Positions 1-12,590 of a stretch of DNA of 64,000 nucleotides are shown here, in pieces. The stretch comes from Gnetum montanum. Lineage: Eukaryota; Streptophyta; Gnetopsida; Gnetales; Gnetaceae. The translations under genes and the position numbers were made by a program. The notes below the pieces were generated by a model. The model worked only from the letters and a program-made list of their open reading frames with translations. It was not told where the DNA came from and did no database searches. Positions within the stretch are counted from its first letter, which is position 1. Each line of letters opens with the position of its first letter. The stretch is from the NCBI GenBank assembly GCA_015680685.1, contig MNCI01034304.1:30489-94488 (forward strand), written 5' to 3'.

Positions 1-1397
1 ACAAGGATCAGAATCCCGGCAGCGGCAGATTTATGTGTACATATTGCGGCCATGTTTCCCGGCGGCCTGTGCTAGATATATCCAATGTCGCCATTCCTCA
101 CAGTAGCAGCAATGGTAATGCTAATAATGATCATGGTAATGGTAACTGTGATAACGGGCTTCCCCTGCCGGGAAGCATTCTGCAGAGCTGCGTTGCTAGT
201 CTTCCGGGAGATTTGCAGGGAAAGCCTGTTAAGGTCTGGGATGGAAAGGCTTGGAAGGTTTTGGATGGACATTTTTGGCCCAGTGATCGCCCTGCAACTG
301 GTACTACTGGTGGTGGAAGCGGCGGTGGATCGTCTGCTGTTGCGAAAGTGGCTTCTTTGCCTCCGAATGGCTGCTGGGCGCTTGGTTTAGCAGAGCGCTG
401 CACGGCAGAGAAGTCGTATTCTTCCGTTGTTGATATTCTTTTGCGGATTCTGGGGCTGCTGTTTCGCTCTGTCAGTTGGATTTTCAGGAAGATTTTCAGG
501 GGCATGTCTTCAGGGGAGGATGCAGGAACCGTCTCCGGCAGAAAGACAGGATCGAAGAAATGTGAAGATGGGGCGAATAATCAGTGCAGCAAGGGCGAGA
601 AGGCTCGCAGGAGGGCTGAGGAGAAGAGACAGGCGAGGCTGGAGAGGGAAATGTTGGAGGAAGAGGAGAGGAAACAGAGAGAAGAGGTTGCTAGGCTGGT
701 GGAGGAAAGGAGGAGACTTAGGGATGAGGCTGAGAAGGCAAGTGAAAGACAGACGGTGTCTGAGAAAGGAAGTGAAAGAGATACAGGGAACCATAGAGAA
801 CGGGAGAGTAAGAAAGAGAGGGACATGGAAAGAAAACGCCATGAGAAATTGAAGGAGAAGCATGCCACTGAAGACAAGAGCCATGGAGATGATGTTAAGA
901 AAAAGGTTGAAAAGAAAGATGTACATAGTAAGGCTTCATCTCGACATTTTGGAGATTCATTTAAGAGTTCGGATAAGGTTCGATCTACTCATGACATTGG
1001 TAGAAGTATCGATTTCGGTTCCAAGGGGACAGGCAGTGGGGCGCTGAAGACCAATGTTTTGCACCATCTTGACAACGCCAAAGTTTCTTCCAAATTTTCA
1101 CCTCAACCAAACAAAACCAACTCATTCTGGGGAAAGAGCTTTCGAGCAACCTCAAGTTTGGGGATGAAGTCTTCTAAGCTAGTCCATCCTATCAACGAGA
1201 CTGCAAAACAGAAAACAAGTTCAGCATGGAATAACATTTCTTGGTCCCAGGTATGGGGTAAGTCTACTAGCAGAGCTGTACAGGAAGTTTCCAGTCCAAC
1301 GAATTCTGCAAATAATGCTAAAACCACACATTTTGGCAATATGGAAATTCCTAAAACTGTAGCGAATGGCTTAAACAATGCAGTGACACCTGCACCT
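1..1397 (+). CDS. NST1-like gene, first visible exon
   Basis: The reading frame is open from base 3 (bases 1-2 finish a codon), so the exon enters the window already coding. It ends at a strong donor, CCT|GTAAGT, with GT at 1398-1399, in phase 0. An in-frame ATG at 33 is only the Met of the MCTYCGH motif and not the gene start, because homologous residues precede it. The exon encodes the CxxC motif, a Trp-rich KVWDGKAWKVLDGHFW block, a Gly linker and the charged coiled coil. Reading past the donor reaches a stop at 1422-1424, which supports splicing. Confidence 0.85.
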
Positions 1398-4300
1398 GTA
1401 AGTATGCTTGAGGGAGAAACTTAATCTCAGTTTGCTGTTCTAGCATAACTTTTATAAGTTTGATTCTTTATTTGACGTGCGTTGCATAGGCGAGTATGGA
1501 TAATGTAGGCTCTGTTATCATGTTTTGATTAGTGAGAGCATGAGTTTTTGTTTTATAATGAGGTTGTTTCTATAGGTGATGCTTGTTTACAAACATTTCA
1601 AAAATCATTCATTTAGATGGATAATTGGCTTGTAGGTTAGAGTCGAGCAGCAACCATCATCAAAAGTAACTGCTCAGCCCAAATCATGGCCTTTATATTC
1701 TTCTGCTTCCAGTTCTCCTTCCTCATCCAAATCTTCAGAGTGTAAGAATCAATTGGATTTAGGAAATTCAGCTGCTGCAGGAACCCATTCTTCCCAACCA
1801 GAGATACAATCAGAGGGCATTTCAAATCCCTTCGGTTTTGGATCGCCCACTGATACCTCACTTTGTTCATCAGCGTTCAGCAGTTCGGTTGTTGTCTCTC
1901 TTCCTCATGGCAATACATTAAATGCAGTGTTTCCGCAGTCTAATGGCGATTGCATGACACCGACTTCTGTAAAAACAGACTTTGAGGATTTGTCGTTAGC
2001 AGCTGATGCCGTTTCACTTTTAGGCCCAGTTTCAGAAGCATTATACAGCTTTTCTCCAGATTTTGAAACTGAACGATCATCGCCTGGTCAGTGTAAACCT
2101 ATATCTCCTCCAGCAAACAGGCCCAGGTCTGCAGAATGTCCAGTGTCAGAACTACTTCCTTCAGAAATCATAGATGTACACTCACCGACGGATGAAGTTC
2201 TTCCAAACAGAAAACAGGGGCATCCTGAAAAGCAGGAAACTCAGATCTCCTGTATTACAGAACCATGGGGATTACCTTCACTAACGCTGGATGGTCCTAA
2301 TTGTGCATCCGAGAATAGCAATTGGACGATGTGGAATGCAGCACCTCTTGGTCAAAGTGAAATTACCAAATTAGGAGAGCTCAGTAAGTGTTATTGGAGT
2401 ACCGAAATTTCATGTTCAGGACCATGTCAAAGAGATGCATGTTTTACAAATGTTCCTAGCCATTGTCAACCAAATGTGACAGGTTCACAGAGTCACTGGT
2501 TAAACCAACCACAGTTGGGTGGGATGGTGGGATCTTGGGGAGGCTCAGATCACCGGTTCAGCAGTGATGGAAGTCTTTTGGATGAAGTTAGCAAGGATTC
2601 AACACTGGCATTAAATCATTTCAATCCATCAGAAGGCCACCCTTCTCGTGGGGAGTCTTCAACTGGTGTATGGCCCAAGTAAGTTTTATCTCGATAAAAA
2701 TTAAATTTTCATTTCTGGTATCAGCTCCAGTTTGTTTATTTGTTTAGCGTCATCTGATGTTGTGCAATCATCATCTAGTTTTGTACCCTAGGAAGAAATC
2801 ATGATTCTTTCATTTTGTTAAACCTGTCCTATTTTCTGAAGGCCAATAAGATAGACATTACTTTTGTACATAATTAAGTGTATCCACCTGGTTCCAATGA
2901 TCAAATTGGCATTTGTATATGTGATTTGTCATTTTGCTGTTTTTGTCGCAATTGGAGAGGTGTTTGGCGGTTACTGCAGCTAGATGTTTCACGAGGCTTG
3001 GGAACATGGTAAAATGAGCATGTGTGATTTAAACAAACTTAACAGAATTTATTTTAAAAATAATGAGACATACTTGGAAACTTGAAATATCAACTATATG
3101 TACAATTTTGTTCAAGTTCCTTTAGGAACCGATAGATTCTTTGTTTACCTTCCTTTTCCCCTTAACATTGCATTCTGAGTTTAAGTTTCTTTTGCTTTTC
3201 TGAGTTAAATTTTGAGTATTGATGATAAAGTTGGCAACATTCTTTGAAGAATTGAATGCCTTTGGGGATCTTTGGGCTTGATAAATTTTTCCTTTTACAG
3301 AAACAGTATGCTGCAAAGCAGTGTGTTAAAAGTCATACAGGCCAATTGCATTCATTAAGATCCAATCTTCAATCGAGAATAAGTTTCTAACAGGCATATT
3401 AGTTTCACTCTCTCAGAGTGGGAATAAGTTTCTAACAGGCATAATTGTTTCAGTATCTCAGATTGGGAATAAGTTTCTGTAACACCCTGCCCTAGTGAGG
3501 GCATGGTGATGCCTAGGATCAAGTAATTGTAGAACAGAAGCATGATAACTAAAACCAATAATGTGTAGAATATATGATATCTAAGAAAGTAGAACAATAC
3601 AGAAATTTCGTACCACACCAAAAACTAAACATAACTATCACTTTATCAAAATGCATCTCTACATAAATCAACCTATGCACTGCTTTGCTAAAATACAAAA
3701 ACACATAAACCTCATCATCATATATAGAAGAATACAGAGAGTTTCATACAAGGATATCTAGTCCACACTACTGTACATGAGAATATACAGTAACCAAGCA
3801 CTGAAGGATTTCCCCTCCTGTACTCTCTCTCTCTCTATGCTCATCTAGGCTCTTGCACCTTTCACTTGTAATTAAATCAAGTCAGTACACAACTGAGTGG
3901 GAAGCCTTTACACTTACCCTGCTAGATGTTCGACAAGTGCTGCACTAAAGGAGAGGAGTGGGGTACAAGGCAACCTGCAACCATTGTTAGTCTTATGCGT
4001 GCTCCAAAAAACGCACACCATATCACCCATAAAGCTAACATACTATTATAAAATCACAAACAAAGCCATGGTCTAACATCATCTATCATGCCCATGTCAA
4101 CATACCCATGATATACCATAAATAGTCCATGATCCACAAAATCATAATCCAAATAGAACAGCTATTGTCAATGATATGGCTCACAAACCAGTACTATCAC
4201 ATACATAGCCCATGTGGTTGCTAGCATATCCGCGCTTAGTGTAGCATGTGAGATGTTGCCATGAGTACTCATAACAGCCATTGCCTGCAGGTCTTTTATT

Positions 4301-7300
4301 TATCCAACCGGTGCTAGGGTCTGTCAACTTGTGACTCGCAACTACTAGCCTTTTGGAGGATTGGTGATAGGGATGAACATAACTATGCCATGGACCAGCC
4401 AAAGGGACGAACACACCTATGCTCTCCCACTTTCAGGATGAGGCCTGAGATAGGAGCCTCACCGATGCATCACAGTGGGGTTCAATCCATATTACCTCTA
4501 AGGTTACTCATCACCAACCGGTCCACACCCTCATGCTAGCACCACTTGCCAACGACTGTCACAAGCATCGTCGCGAAAGCATATACACAGTCTGGCTAGC
4601 TTAAGCCAACATAGGTCATAAGCACAACACACCCAAACAACATAACCACACATATCTACCCTTAATAGTTATAGTCATTCCATGAAAACAATACCACGAT
4701 GTAACATGACAACATGAAGACCTCAATATGGTAAAACAATACCATATTTTTTAAGACACGTACTTTCATACAAGTGACCACTATAATAACCTTTAAAATG
4801 AGATATTCCCAAAGAGAACTAATTCCATGATTATAAGTACTTCCCAAAACAATCCCAACAACACTAATTTTACCTAAATCAGACTCTTGGAAGCAAAGTT
4901 ATGTGTGTTCAAAGTTTGATTAATAAAATAATATTTAATTATCACTAGAAAGGATTGGAAAGCCCAAAAACGCTCACGCCCCAATAGGCCCCACACATAG
5001 CATATTTCCATCATACGAGTCTCATCAACACCACATATCATATTCTACAAGTCCACATCATACCATACATCTCATATATATTAATAAACAATTCGTAACC
5101 AAAATCGTTCAATTTTGGGAAATATGCAAAATAACATGCCTAAGCTCAGACTTTGAGTTATCTACCCCACATGCCCCCATCACATGATCATGTACACTAA
5201 TCTAGCACAAAAATACAGGGAAAAGGTAAAGACAACCCACCAATTAAAATTGTTGGGGTGGAAAGTCTGAAACAAGTAGAAATCCTCAAAAATCCAGTAG
5301 GACTTTGTTTCGCTCTCAACAAGTTTTGCACCTACGTAGATATGATCACAACAATTCCAAATCCAGGTTCAGAGCAAGCAAAAGTCATCCACAAGGTTCA
5401 GAATCTAGAAAAAGAAGGAGGAAAATAGAAGCAGAGGGAAAGAGAAGAGAATAAACATAACCCTCATTTTTGTTTCTTAACAAAAAAAAATAAAATAAAA
5501 AAGAATGAGACACACCCAGTTCTTATGGGTGGCGGCAGAATAAGGGCGGTGGTAAACATTATAAACTATACTTTTGTTTCCATCATATGCTTTTCACATA
5601 TATGTTTGTTTTTGATAAAAAAACAAAATATGCACAAGCCGCTTCCTTTTTGCACGTCACGTGCAACATCCGATTTTGACTTTTACTTTTGTTTACTTTT
5701 ATTTTTTTTCGTTTTTCATTTGAATTCTTTATTATTTTTTCAAGGAAAGACTTTCATAAGTTATTTTTATTTTTCGTCTCTGCAACTAATACTGTAAACT
5801 TTAATAATATGTAACAGATACACCCGAATATCACACAACATAATGCTATAGTACAAATGCTTACATACCAAAATCACACATAAAGCATAAAAACATACCA
5901 GATAGTTGTTCATGTACCCCAATCTAACACCCGTGCCAGCAACATCACCTATCTAAAACATCACATAGGGCTAGTGTACATAATCACATTAGTTAAGCAT
6001 GTAAAGACAACATAATTGTAACATAAAAATGAAGCCTTATAATATATAAAATGCATTAACTTGTCCCCAAAAACCCACTGGGACTCTACATGTAATGTAT
6101 AACTCATAAGTGTCACCATACCTACTGTCTCTGGATGGGATGTAACAGTTTCTAAGAGGCATATTAGTTTCAGCATCTCAGAGTGGGAATAAGTTTCTAA
6201 GAGGCATATTAGTGGGAATCATTCATCACCATTTTTCACATAGGAAAAAATTTTCTTATAATCCGTTACCAAATCCTTTTTAGAAAAATGTTAAAGGTGA
6301 ATAAGAAGCTTTTTGGAAAATTCTAATGTTGATGAATGATGTAATTTGCCCATTGGTCAGTGTTCCTGGACGGTCATCTTGTGAATTTGTGCTTTTTTAT
6401 ACATGGTTGCTATTTTTCGTCTTTTAGATGCATCTCAAAACAATATGTATACACACAAAGTTTTTACAATCTTGCCAACTTCTGTTATTATTCCTAAATT
6501 CCAATATATTTTGACACTGCTTAAGTAATTTATATCCGTCTACTAGGTTTGCTTTTTCTCGAGGAACACACCTGAGAGTTTCTGAGCAATCATACTTTTC
6601 TTGACTTCTTCATTTTGTCTTTTTTTGAATTGTCACTGTATGATTACATAAAGAAAATTGTTACTTCTTATATGAAAGAGCTTTATTTTTGGATTCTGTA
6701 AATTCAAGAATGTTGGACATTGTTTCTCACATGTTTGTTTCTGTTCCTTTTAAAATGAACATGCATACACAAGTCCATGTGGTTGAATGTTTGGTTTGAT
6801 GTTTGTGTTATTATTGGTGATTTTATATAGAAAGAGCCAGATCCATTGTAGTGGCCATCTTTCACTTCCTTCACTGTCCTTACAATTGCCTAGCTGGTTC
6901 CACATTAATGGATAGAGCTAATAAAATAGGAGAGATAGGAATATGATAAAAAACTTGTTATTAGGCACAAGACACCAGTTGGACCCTACATCTGGCGTTG
7001 TATATCTGGCAACTGGACCTTTAAGGCGTTTCTGATATGGAGAGCAACCAGCCCAGTTGAGGCTTTCCTAGTTGGTGCACACATGGGGAATGCTATCTTA
7101 CCATCCCTCATGGTACAGAATGCTCATGGGAACCGACCTAGACCGAGAGGCTTAAGTTTCTTCATATGTAATATTTGGATTAAAGTTTAAACCATGTAAG
7201 TTGTTTCTGAGGTTTTCTTTGGGTTTTACTAGACTTGCTACACAAGCCAAAATGACGTCCCTGTTACTGCCAAGTAATACTTTGCTACACAAGTCCTCTG

Positions 7301-10300
7301 ATACTCAATTAGGATATGACACGTTTGATCAGTAGGATATCAATTCACAAACTAATGTTGGGAGGTTCTGTTACTTTAACAGTAGTGCCAATGCCAACCT
7401 GGTTGAATGATGAAATCTGAAATGAAAACAAAATGCTAGAAGTGATAGTGTTGTTCCTGCATGATACTTGTAAAGTCATTAAAAGTGGTAGTTCCTGAAT
7501 ACAAAAAGTTTTAGCCAGTCCACAGAAAAAGTTATGCTGTAGCCATTTTGGTCAGACTAATGGATTATTCTAACTTTGAAGGGCAGTTTTCATTCTCTTT
7601 CATGTGTTAAAGTCGTTTTTACTTTTCATCTGTGATGGACTAGGATTCCTTGTGGACATTTACCCTTTCAGTTGGCTTAAGTAGCAACCATGATTTCCTT
7701 TATTTACGGTTGTTTTGTTACTCTACTTGATTCTAGCTGCTGAAAAGTATGTTTGCTTATTTAGCTGCTTGGAATTTTCTTTTCACTCATTTCATAGTTG
7801 TCTGCAGCTGCAGTATATCTGTAAAGTGTTAGGACAGTTAACAAGCCAGTAGCCTATCATTTTTTATACATATATCATGCTAGGCCATAGTGCAAAAAAT
7901 TGGCAAGCTATTGAAAAGGTTCCAAAGGTAATTTTATTAGATAAATTGAAGGTGATGATACAAACACCTTATTATATGCTCCTTTTGGAATGTGACTTGT
8001 AAAAGCTGAAGCTCTTTGTCAATTGATTAGCTATATTCAATGTTTAGCAAAAACTAAGCAAACCAAAATTCCCAAAACAGTTATTGAAGATGTAAAAGAA
8101 CAAGGATAGTATTTCTAGTGGCTACAATGGCTAAAGACATGGGATATCTCATTGGAGGTAGTGCAAAGTGAGCCCAAGTGCATTTGCATGCTAGTTAAGA
8201 AGCAATTGCTGGGAAAGTTATGGTCGAATGTAGAAGCGAGAAAAAATTTGACTTGGAGCATATTAGAGATAATCAACTAAGGTTAGAAGTTTCTTATCAT
8301 ACAGCTAAAAGCTCAATCAGATCTCTCAGCTTAATCAGCAAGTTTTGTTTGAGTTCCCATTGACTCAAGATAGAAAGTGGGAGATGGATAAACCTCCCCC
8401 ATAGAAGAGCGCACATGCAGGTTATGTGGGCTGGGTGCTCTTGAAAAGGAGGAGCGTATTTTTCTTAATCATCCTTTGATTGAACATCTACAACAAAAGT
8501 GTACTATTGTAACAAAAAATTTGTATGATCTATTTTTGTTGCATCTACTTTAGCCACTACTCTATATTTATTTTCTAGGAGATTAATTCACTGTCTGTCC
8601 AATAGATCTTTTCTGGTCTACAGACATGTTAAAATCTTTAGTTTTAGTTTCATATCATGCTGCACCCCAGAATGTAACACATTATATTCTTCAATAAATT
8701 CAAAATTTTCTTTGCTAATGGTTCTTTATTCTAGAATTTTGCTGAACCACATTGATTAATTTTTCCAATAATTAATTTCAAGCAAATGGTTGTCATTCTG
8801 CCAAATTTGTTTTCTACTGAGATTGTCTACCATTGCCTTCGTTTCTAATCCTGAATGTTACAAAAAGAGATAAAGTGCACAATACAGACATTAGAGGAAG
8901 GCTTAGAGTGGCTTTTATTTTAGATAAGCTACATGAATAATGTCTTAGATGGTTAGGTCATGTGCAAAGAAGAGAAGATAATGAGCTTCTTAAAAAAGGT
9001 ATCTACATTACTGTTCTAGGAAAGCCATTGAAAGAAAGACATAAAAAGCCATATGAAAATAAGATTGAAGGTGATTGGAAGAAAGTGCAAATGAATGAAG
9101 ATTTAGCTCTTCATAGAGGCAAATGGTAAAGAGAATTTATGTAGCCAACCCCATTTTGTTGGGACAAGGCTAGGCTGCTGATGATGCCTTCATTTCTTAA
9201 CCATGAATAGTGGTGTAATTTCAACCTGTTTCAATTTTACTGAGAGATTAATTTTAAGAGTAATGAAGATTATTTTTCTGTAATTGCTAATGCTAGATGT
9301 TACTGCCACACAACTTTGTTGCTGCAAACATCTTTTTAAACAGTACACACAAGTGACTGAACCTTGGTACCTGAAAGAGTGGAGCATGAAATTATATTTA
9401 CTTTGATATGGAGGAGTTTAAAACTTGTTTTTCTTGGGTTAGAGCTCTAGAGTTTAAGTTGCAGGTGGATAGTTTTTATGTAATCCTATTTTGTTGGGAC
9501 AAGGCCAAGATGATGATGATGTAGCCATTGCATGGAATGTACTATAGACTTCTTTGAATACTAAGCTATGATCTACAAGGATAGTTCAGATGGAATAACT
9601 GCGAATGGTATCTAAGTTTGGGGAGTATTGGCATGTTAGTTCTATTAGTATGTGGGTATCATCGAATGAATGTGTTCCAAAAAAGGTGTCTCTGCAATTA
9701 AGTGCTCGAGATTATAAAGTCAGTTCAACTTGTTTGGCAGAATGCCCAGGACTTTTTAGCTGAGAGAAAGCATCGCATGTTGGATGAACGAAGATCATCC
9801 AAAGAAAGAGAACTTTGGTATCTGTAATAGCGAATCTGTATGTCTGAGCAATGAAAACAGATGATTAGCACTTATAGAGGGCAGATATACAGTCATATCA
9901 AGGTCTGCACGTTAAGGTTTCCAAGTTGTGGAAGATGCTTTGTAACAAGATTATTAGGTATGGCAAAACTATATGCATATTTCAAGATTATTCGTTTACG
10001 ACTTTGTTCCAACAATGAAGTGGAAATTCATGTCTTCTATTGGAATTTCTAGCAACATTCAGCCAACAAACTTGCATGGATGCCTCTAAATATGCATTGT
10101 AACCATTAGCAGAGCCTTTTCCTATCAACTGCAGACCTGCTGACTTTTGAGATGTAGTTTCTGCGTTATTCTACAGGCGTATTCAGAAGATTGGCAATTG
10201 AGACATGCAAATTTTAATAAAAAGGATTCTCCGGGAATCTTAACTGAAAGCCTTCCTTATGGCTGGAATCAATTTAAATATTTGAGACAATGGCTAAACT

Positions 10301-10740
10301 GCTTCAGAGGGAATGTACAGATGTTATAATTATAATGATTGCAATATTTTTGAACCTTGAATGCATCTTTCAAGTTCAAGGATGTCCCGGCCTTTTTTTT
10401 TCAATTTTTATTGTTTGCGAGGAAAAACATTTGATACTGTTTAAAATAATTTTGCATTCCAAACTTGGTCGGAACAGAGTAGTTGAGTAGCTAATCACGA
10501 GTTATTGAGTTATTTTTAATAAAATAAAAGTACCGTGATTACTTGCTATTTTTGCGTTGGTTTTTATTCAGGAGCTGATATTTAAGTCCTTTTCTCTCTC
10601 CATTGTGTCGGTATTAAGTTTCTGTTACATTGTTTTGCAGAACTACGCAGCCAGATGAATCATCCAAGACTGTGAAAATACCACATGTTGGAGGCATTTA
10701 TACTACTCCTGATGTACAGTCGGTCTGGTCTTACAAGTAA
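1..10740 (+). CDS. NST1-like 'stress response' protein, 3' part of gene (join 1-1397, 1636-2678, 10641-10740)
   Basis: Three exons join in one frame and give 845 residues; the true start lies upstream of the window. The first residues (KDQNPGSGRF, then MCTYCGH) are the second half of a paired-cysteine motif typical of plant proteins annotated 'stress response protein NST1-like', whose usual N-terminal membrane segments would lie further upstream. A long charged coiled coil rich in E, R and K follows (about residues 185-300 of the visible part), then a Ser-rich low-complexity region, SLLGPVSEALYSF, an NWTMWNAAPLGQ block, and the C-terminal HVGGIYTTPDVQSVW. These blocks recur in the same order in angiosperm relatives as I recall them. 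Molecular function is not established, and the name comes from weak coiled-coil similarity to fungal Nst1. No in-frame stop interrupts it, so it looks functional. Both introns are GT-AG. Confidence 0.87.
1636..2678 (+). CDS. NST1-like gene, middle exon
   Basis: The acceptor ..TTGTAG|GTTAGAG at 1634-1635 restores the frame left by the previous exon. The exon ends at CCCAA|GTAAGT (GT at 2679-2680), splitting a Lys codon after its second base. It encodes a Ser/Pro-rich region with a KSWPLY block, the SLLGPVSEALYSF block and the NWTMWNAAPLGQ block before VWPK. Intron 1 (1398-1635) is only 238 bp, while intron 2 is 7,962 bp. Confidence 0.85.
2679..3372. other. Intron 2, left part, no further feature seen
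   Basis: AT-rich intron sequence between the donor at 2679 and the 45-bp tandem repeat. I see no coding homology or recognisable repeat; short open frames here look like chance. Confidence 0.5.
3373..3477. repeat. 45-bp tandem repeat, left half (split by solo LTR)
   Basis: The block beginning AAGTTTCTAA recurs at 3381, 3426 and 3471, a 45-bp period. The array resumes at 6148 and 6193 on the other side of the inserted 2.67-kb element. The last unit is cut at its GTTTC, which became the target-site duplication. Confidence 0.75.
3478..6147. mobile_element. Solo LTR-like insertion, 2,670 bp, TSD gtttc
   Basis: The element begins TGTAACACCC and ends GGATGTAACA (TG...CA). It is flanked by the exact 5-bp duplication gtttc (3473-3477 and 6148-6152), and removing it restores the surrounding 45-bp tandem repeat. 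There is no substantial ORF. Long LTRs starting TGTAACACCC are common in plant Ty3 chromoviruses of the Tekay/Del type, so a solo LTR left by LTR-LTR recombination is the simplest reading. The minus strand begins TGTTACATCCC and ends GGGTGTTACA, which is also plausible, so orientation is unresolved. A non-autonomous element without inner LTRs is the alternative. It sits in intron 2 of the NST1-like gene. Confidence 0.72.
6148..6215. repeat. 45-bp tandem repeat, right half
   Basis: Continues the array interrupted at 3477: GTTTCTAAGAGGCATATTAG starts at 6148 and again at 6193. The first five bases double as the right copy of the target-site duplication. Confidence 0.7.
6216..8335. other. Intron 2, middle part, nothing recognised
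   Basis: AT-rich intron sequence with no supported coding region, and no element ends could be delimited. Confidence 0.4.
8340..8690 (+). repeat. Degenerate dispersed repeat with decayed coding look (copy 1)
   Basis: Resembles 14560-14880. Both contain, in order, a GGGAGATGGA or AAAGATGGAT block, a GTTATGTGGGCTGGG or GTTGTGTGGGCTAGG block, a Thr-Lys-like ACAAAAA run, TTTTTGTTG(C/T)..CT, TCTATCCAATGGAT-like sequence, TCTTCAAACAT-like sequence and a TTTAGTGTTAGTTT-like tail. Conceptual translation is broken by stops but keeps an R..C..(L/V)G(L/W)G..E.E-like pattern reminiscent of the C-terminal zinc domain of plant LINE reverse transcriptases. The family assignment is an inference. Confidence 0.4.
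8890..9190 (+). mobile_element. RTE-type LINE, 3'-terminal fragment
   Basis: The + strand translates as a broken frame with CLRWLGHVQRRED, then LGKPLKERHKKPY, DWKKVQMNEDLALHRGKW, a stop and PTPFCWDKARLLMM. This order is the C-terminal end of plant RTE-clade LINE reverse transcriptases (LRWxGHVxRR ... DMxxLxLxxxxAxDRxxWR). The DNA end TTTTGTTGGGACAAGGCT followed by TGATG units matches the RTE 3' tail style. It is 5'-truncated and carries stops, so inactive. The same tail recurs at 9485 and 20722. Confidence 0.72.
9430..9525 (+). mobile_element. RTE-tailed SINE remnant
   Basis: A pol III B-box-like stretch (GAGTTTAAGTTGC, about 9449) precedes TTTTGTTGGGACAAGGCC and a (GAT)n tail ending near 9521. 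The tail is nearly the same as that of the LINE fragment ending at about 9186 and the SINE ending near 20745. Probably a truncated SINE or LINE end. Confidence 0.45.
9526..10640. other. Intron 2, right part, nothing recognised
   Basis: No repeat boundaries or conserved coding were seen. Two short overlapping frames (10147-10329 and 10290-10490, +) lack homology and lie within the intron. Confidence 0.4.
10641..10740 (+). CDS. NST1-like gene, terminal mini-exon with stop
   Basis: After the acceptor ATTGTTTTGCAG at 10629-10640 the first base completes the split Lys codon, and 32 further codons plus TAA follow. The product ends HVGGIYTTPDVQSVWSYK, matching the conserved C-terminus of plant NST1-like proteins (HVGGLFTTPDVQ..W in relatives). 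The exon is too short for an ordinary ORF search and was found by extending the protein across intron 2. Phase, acceptor and C-terminal similarity all agree. Confidence 0.85.
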
Positions 10741-12590
10741 CATTGTTCACAATATGATAATTTTTGTCCAAATATGATGATTTTCAATCTATTTAGGGGT
10801 TTCAATTTATTTCATCACTAATGGCTATGAGTTAAAGCATAAAAATATAGCCTTTTTTCTGTTTGCTTCTCAGCTGTTCATGCTGGGCTGGCCATAATAA
10901 TGAAACCGTCTCTCACAAAACGTTATCACAACTTCTTAGAAGTATCTGAGAAATTAAAGATAACATAGCCCAGAACTTGATGGATTTATTTGGAAGAAAC
11001 AAGGAGTTTCAAGGGGGTCTCCATTTTTTTGAGGCCATAAATTTCCAGCAATAACTTGCAAGCATGTTCCAGGTTGCTCACCTTTTTAAGGTGCTATTAA
11101 AGTTCATCCCTCTCAAAAACTACAGCAAACAACTTTCAATATACAATGCTTAGAAATGATACTACTAAACATAACTAATACATGCACGTCAGAATTCTTT
11201 GCTGGAAATTCACATATTTCAGACTATGGAATATCAATCTGTAAAAGATACAAGTTCATTTGTGAAATGGATTCTTGTAAGGTGACCGACCTTGGTTATC
11301 GCATCAGTACGTAATCCGGTATAATAGGAAATGCTGAACTCCAACAAGGTACGTTATACACTTGTACAGTAGTCAGTGGCACAGGTTAGAGTGCTGATGG
11401 TTGCAAGAACATTAATCCACACCCAAGACTCTGCAGTGCAACAATCAACAGCTTTGGCAGCAAAATTATAGGATAATACATTTCGAAATCAAAATTTTTT
11501 ATATTCGGTACATTATGCCTTCTTTATCCAAAGCACATCATAACTTTACGATCTAGAGCAAAGCAAGTGAGTGTAAGGTATATTGCATGAATTCCGCATT
11601 TTGATTGTGTTTGTGTTTGATTGTGGATAGCAATTCTAAACCATTGGAGATGTAGACACATGGGGCTGATTAAATGAGTTGCATTTCATATGGCTTGTTA
11701 TCAGAGAAATAGGCTAGGCCCTTTCTAAATGCGGTTGGATGCCTCGGTGGACTTTTAAAAAGCTTTCAACTGGATATGCATGTCTTAAAAATATATCAAC
11801 TAGATACGAATTTTTAAAATTATATCCACTGGGAAGAGGCTGTAGGTATCAGGATCGCGGGAAGGATGATCTGTAATGTGTGACTCGTTTAAGGAATGGA
11901 AGTCTTGTCAAAATGTAGGTTAACAATGGGATATCGTAACAATTGAAAGTGGCCATACCTTCTGATCTCTCGAATCTCAGGAACCTGTAAAAAAAGATTT
12001 CATCCAATGCTTGAAGTATTTGAACGATTCAAATCATCTGAGGAAACTGTACAAGAAAATTTCATCGAATGCGCGAAATATTTGAACAATTGAAATAGAT
12101 AATACCATTTGGAGGGTTTTATTTTATTTTATTTTAAATCGGGCTAATGTGAACGAGGGGGACCTTGTGCATGTTTTTTCTCTTGTTTCAATTTTCAACA
12201 CCAACTTTTTACAATTTCCAACCCAAACCTTTTTCAATGAGGTGTTTAGTTGCAACCTTGAGTTTAATTTTAGTTTGGTGTATGTTTAGTTTGCAACCTT
12301 GAGTTGTATATTAAAAATACTTTTTCTCCGAGGAATTTTGATTAGGAGGGCCACACACAGGAACTACAATCAATCAAGGCAATGTATGTATGTTGATCTG
12401 CAATGACCTTCGGTTTAGATTTATTTATTACTTTTTAAATACAAACATTTACCATTGTATATAGACATGGCATACTTGAGAGCAACTTCTTTGTTAAGGT
12501 AGACAATGCATGCAATCTCTTTGTATTTTTAGCATTCTGATATTTGTTTATTATATATATGCTTAGATGGATATCAGGGTTGGCAACGTG
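10741..12590. other. Intergenic, 3' flank of NST1-like gene
   Basis: The 3' untranslated region and polyadenylation site of the NST1-like gene should lie here, but I cannot fix them. A short repeat pair occurs at about 11995-12090 (two TTTCATC(C/G)AATGC units, each followed by AATATTTGAAC-like sequence). Nothing else recognised. Confidence 0.4.

Noticed and set aside
131-926. Antisense frames of 98-138 codons opposite the first NST1-like exon
   Set aside because: They are complements of the biased coiled-coil and Gly/Ser-rich coding sequence and have no homology.
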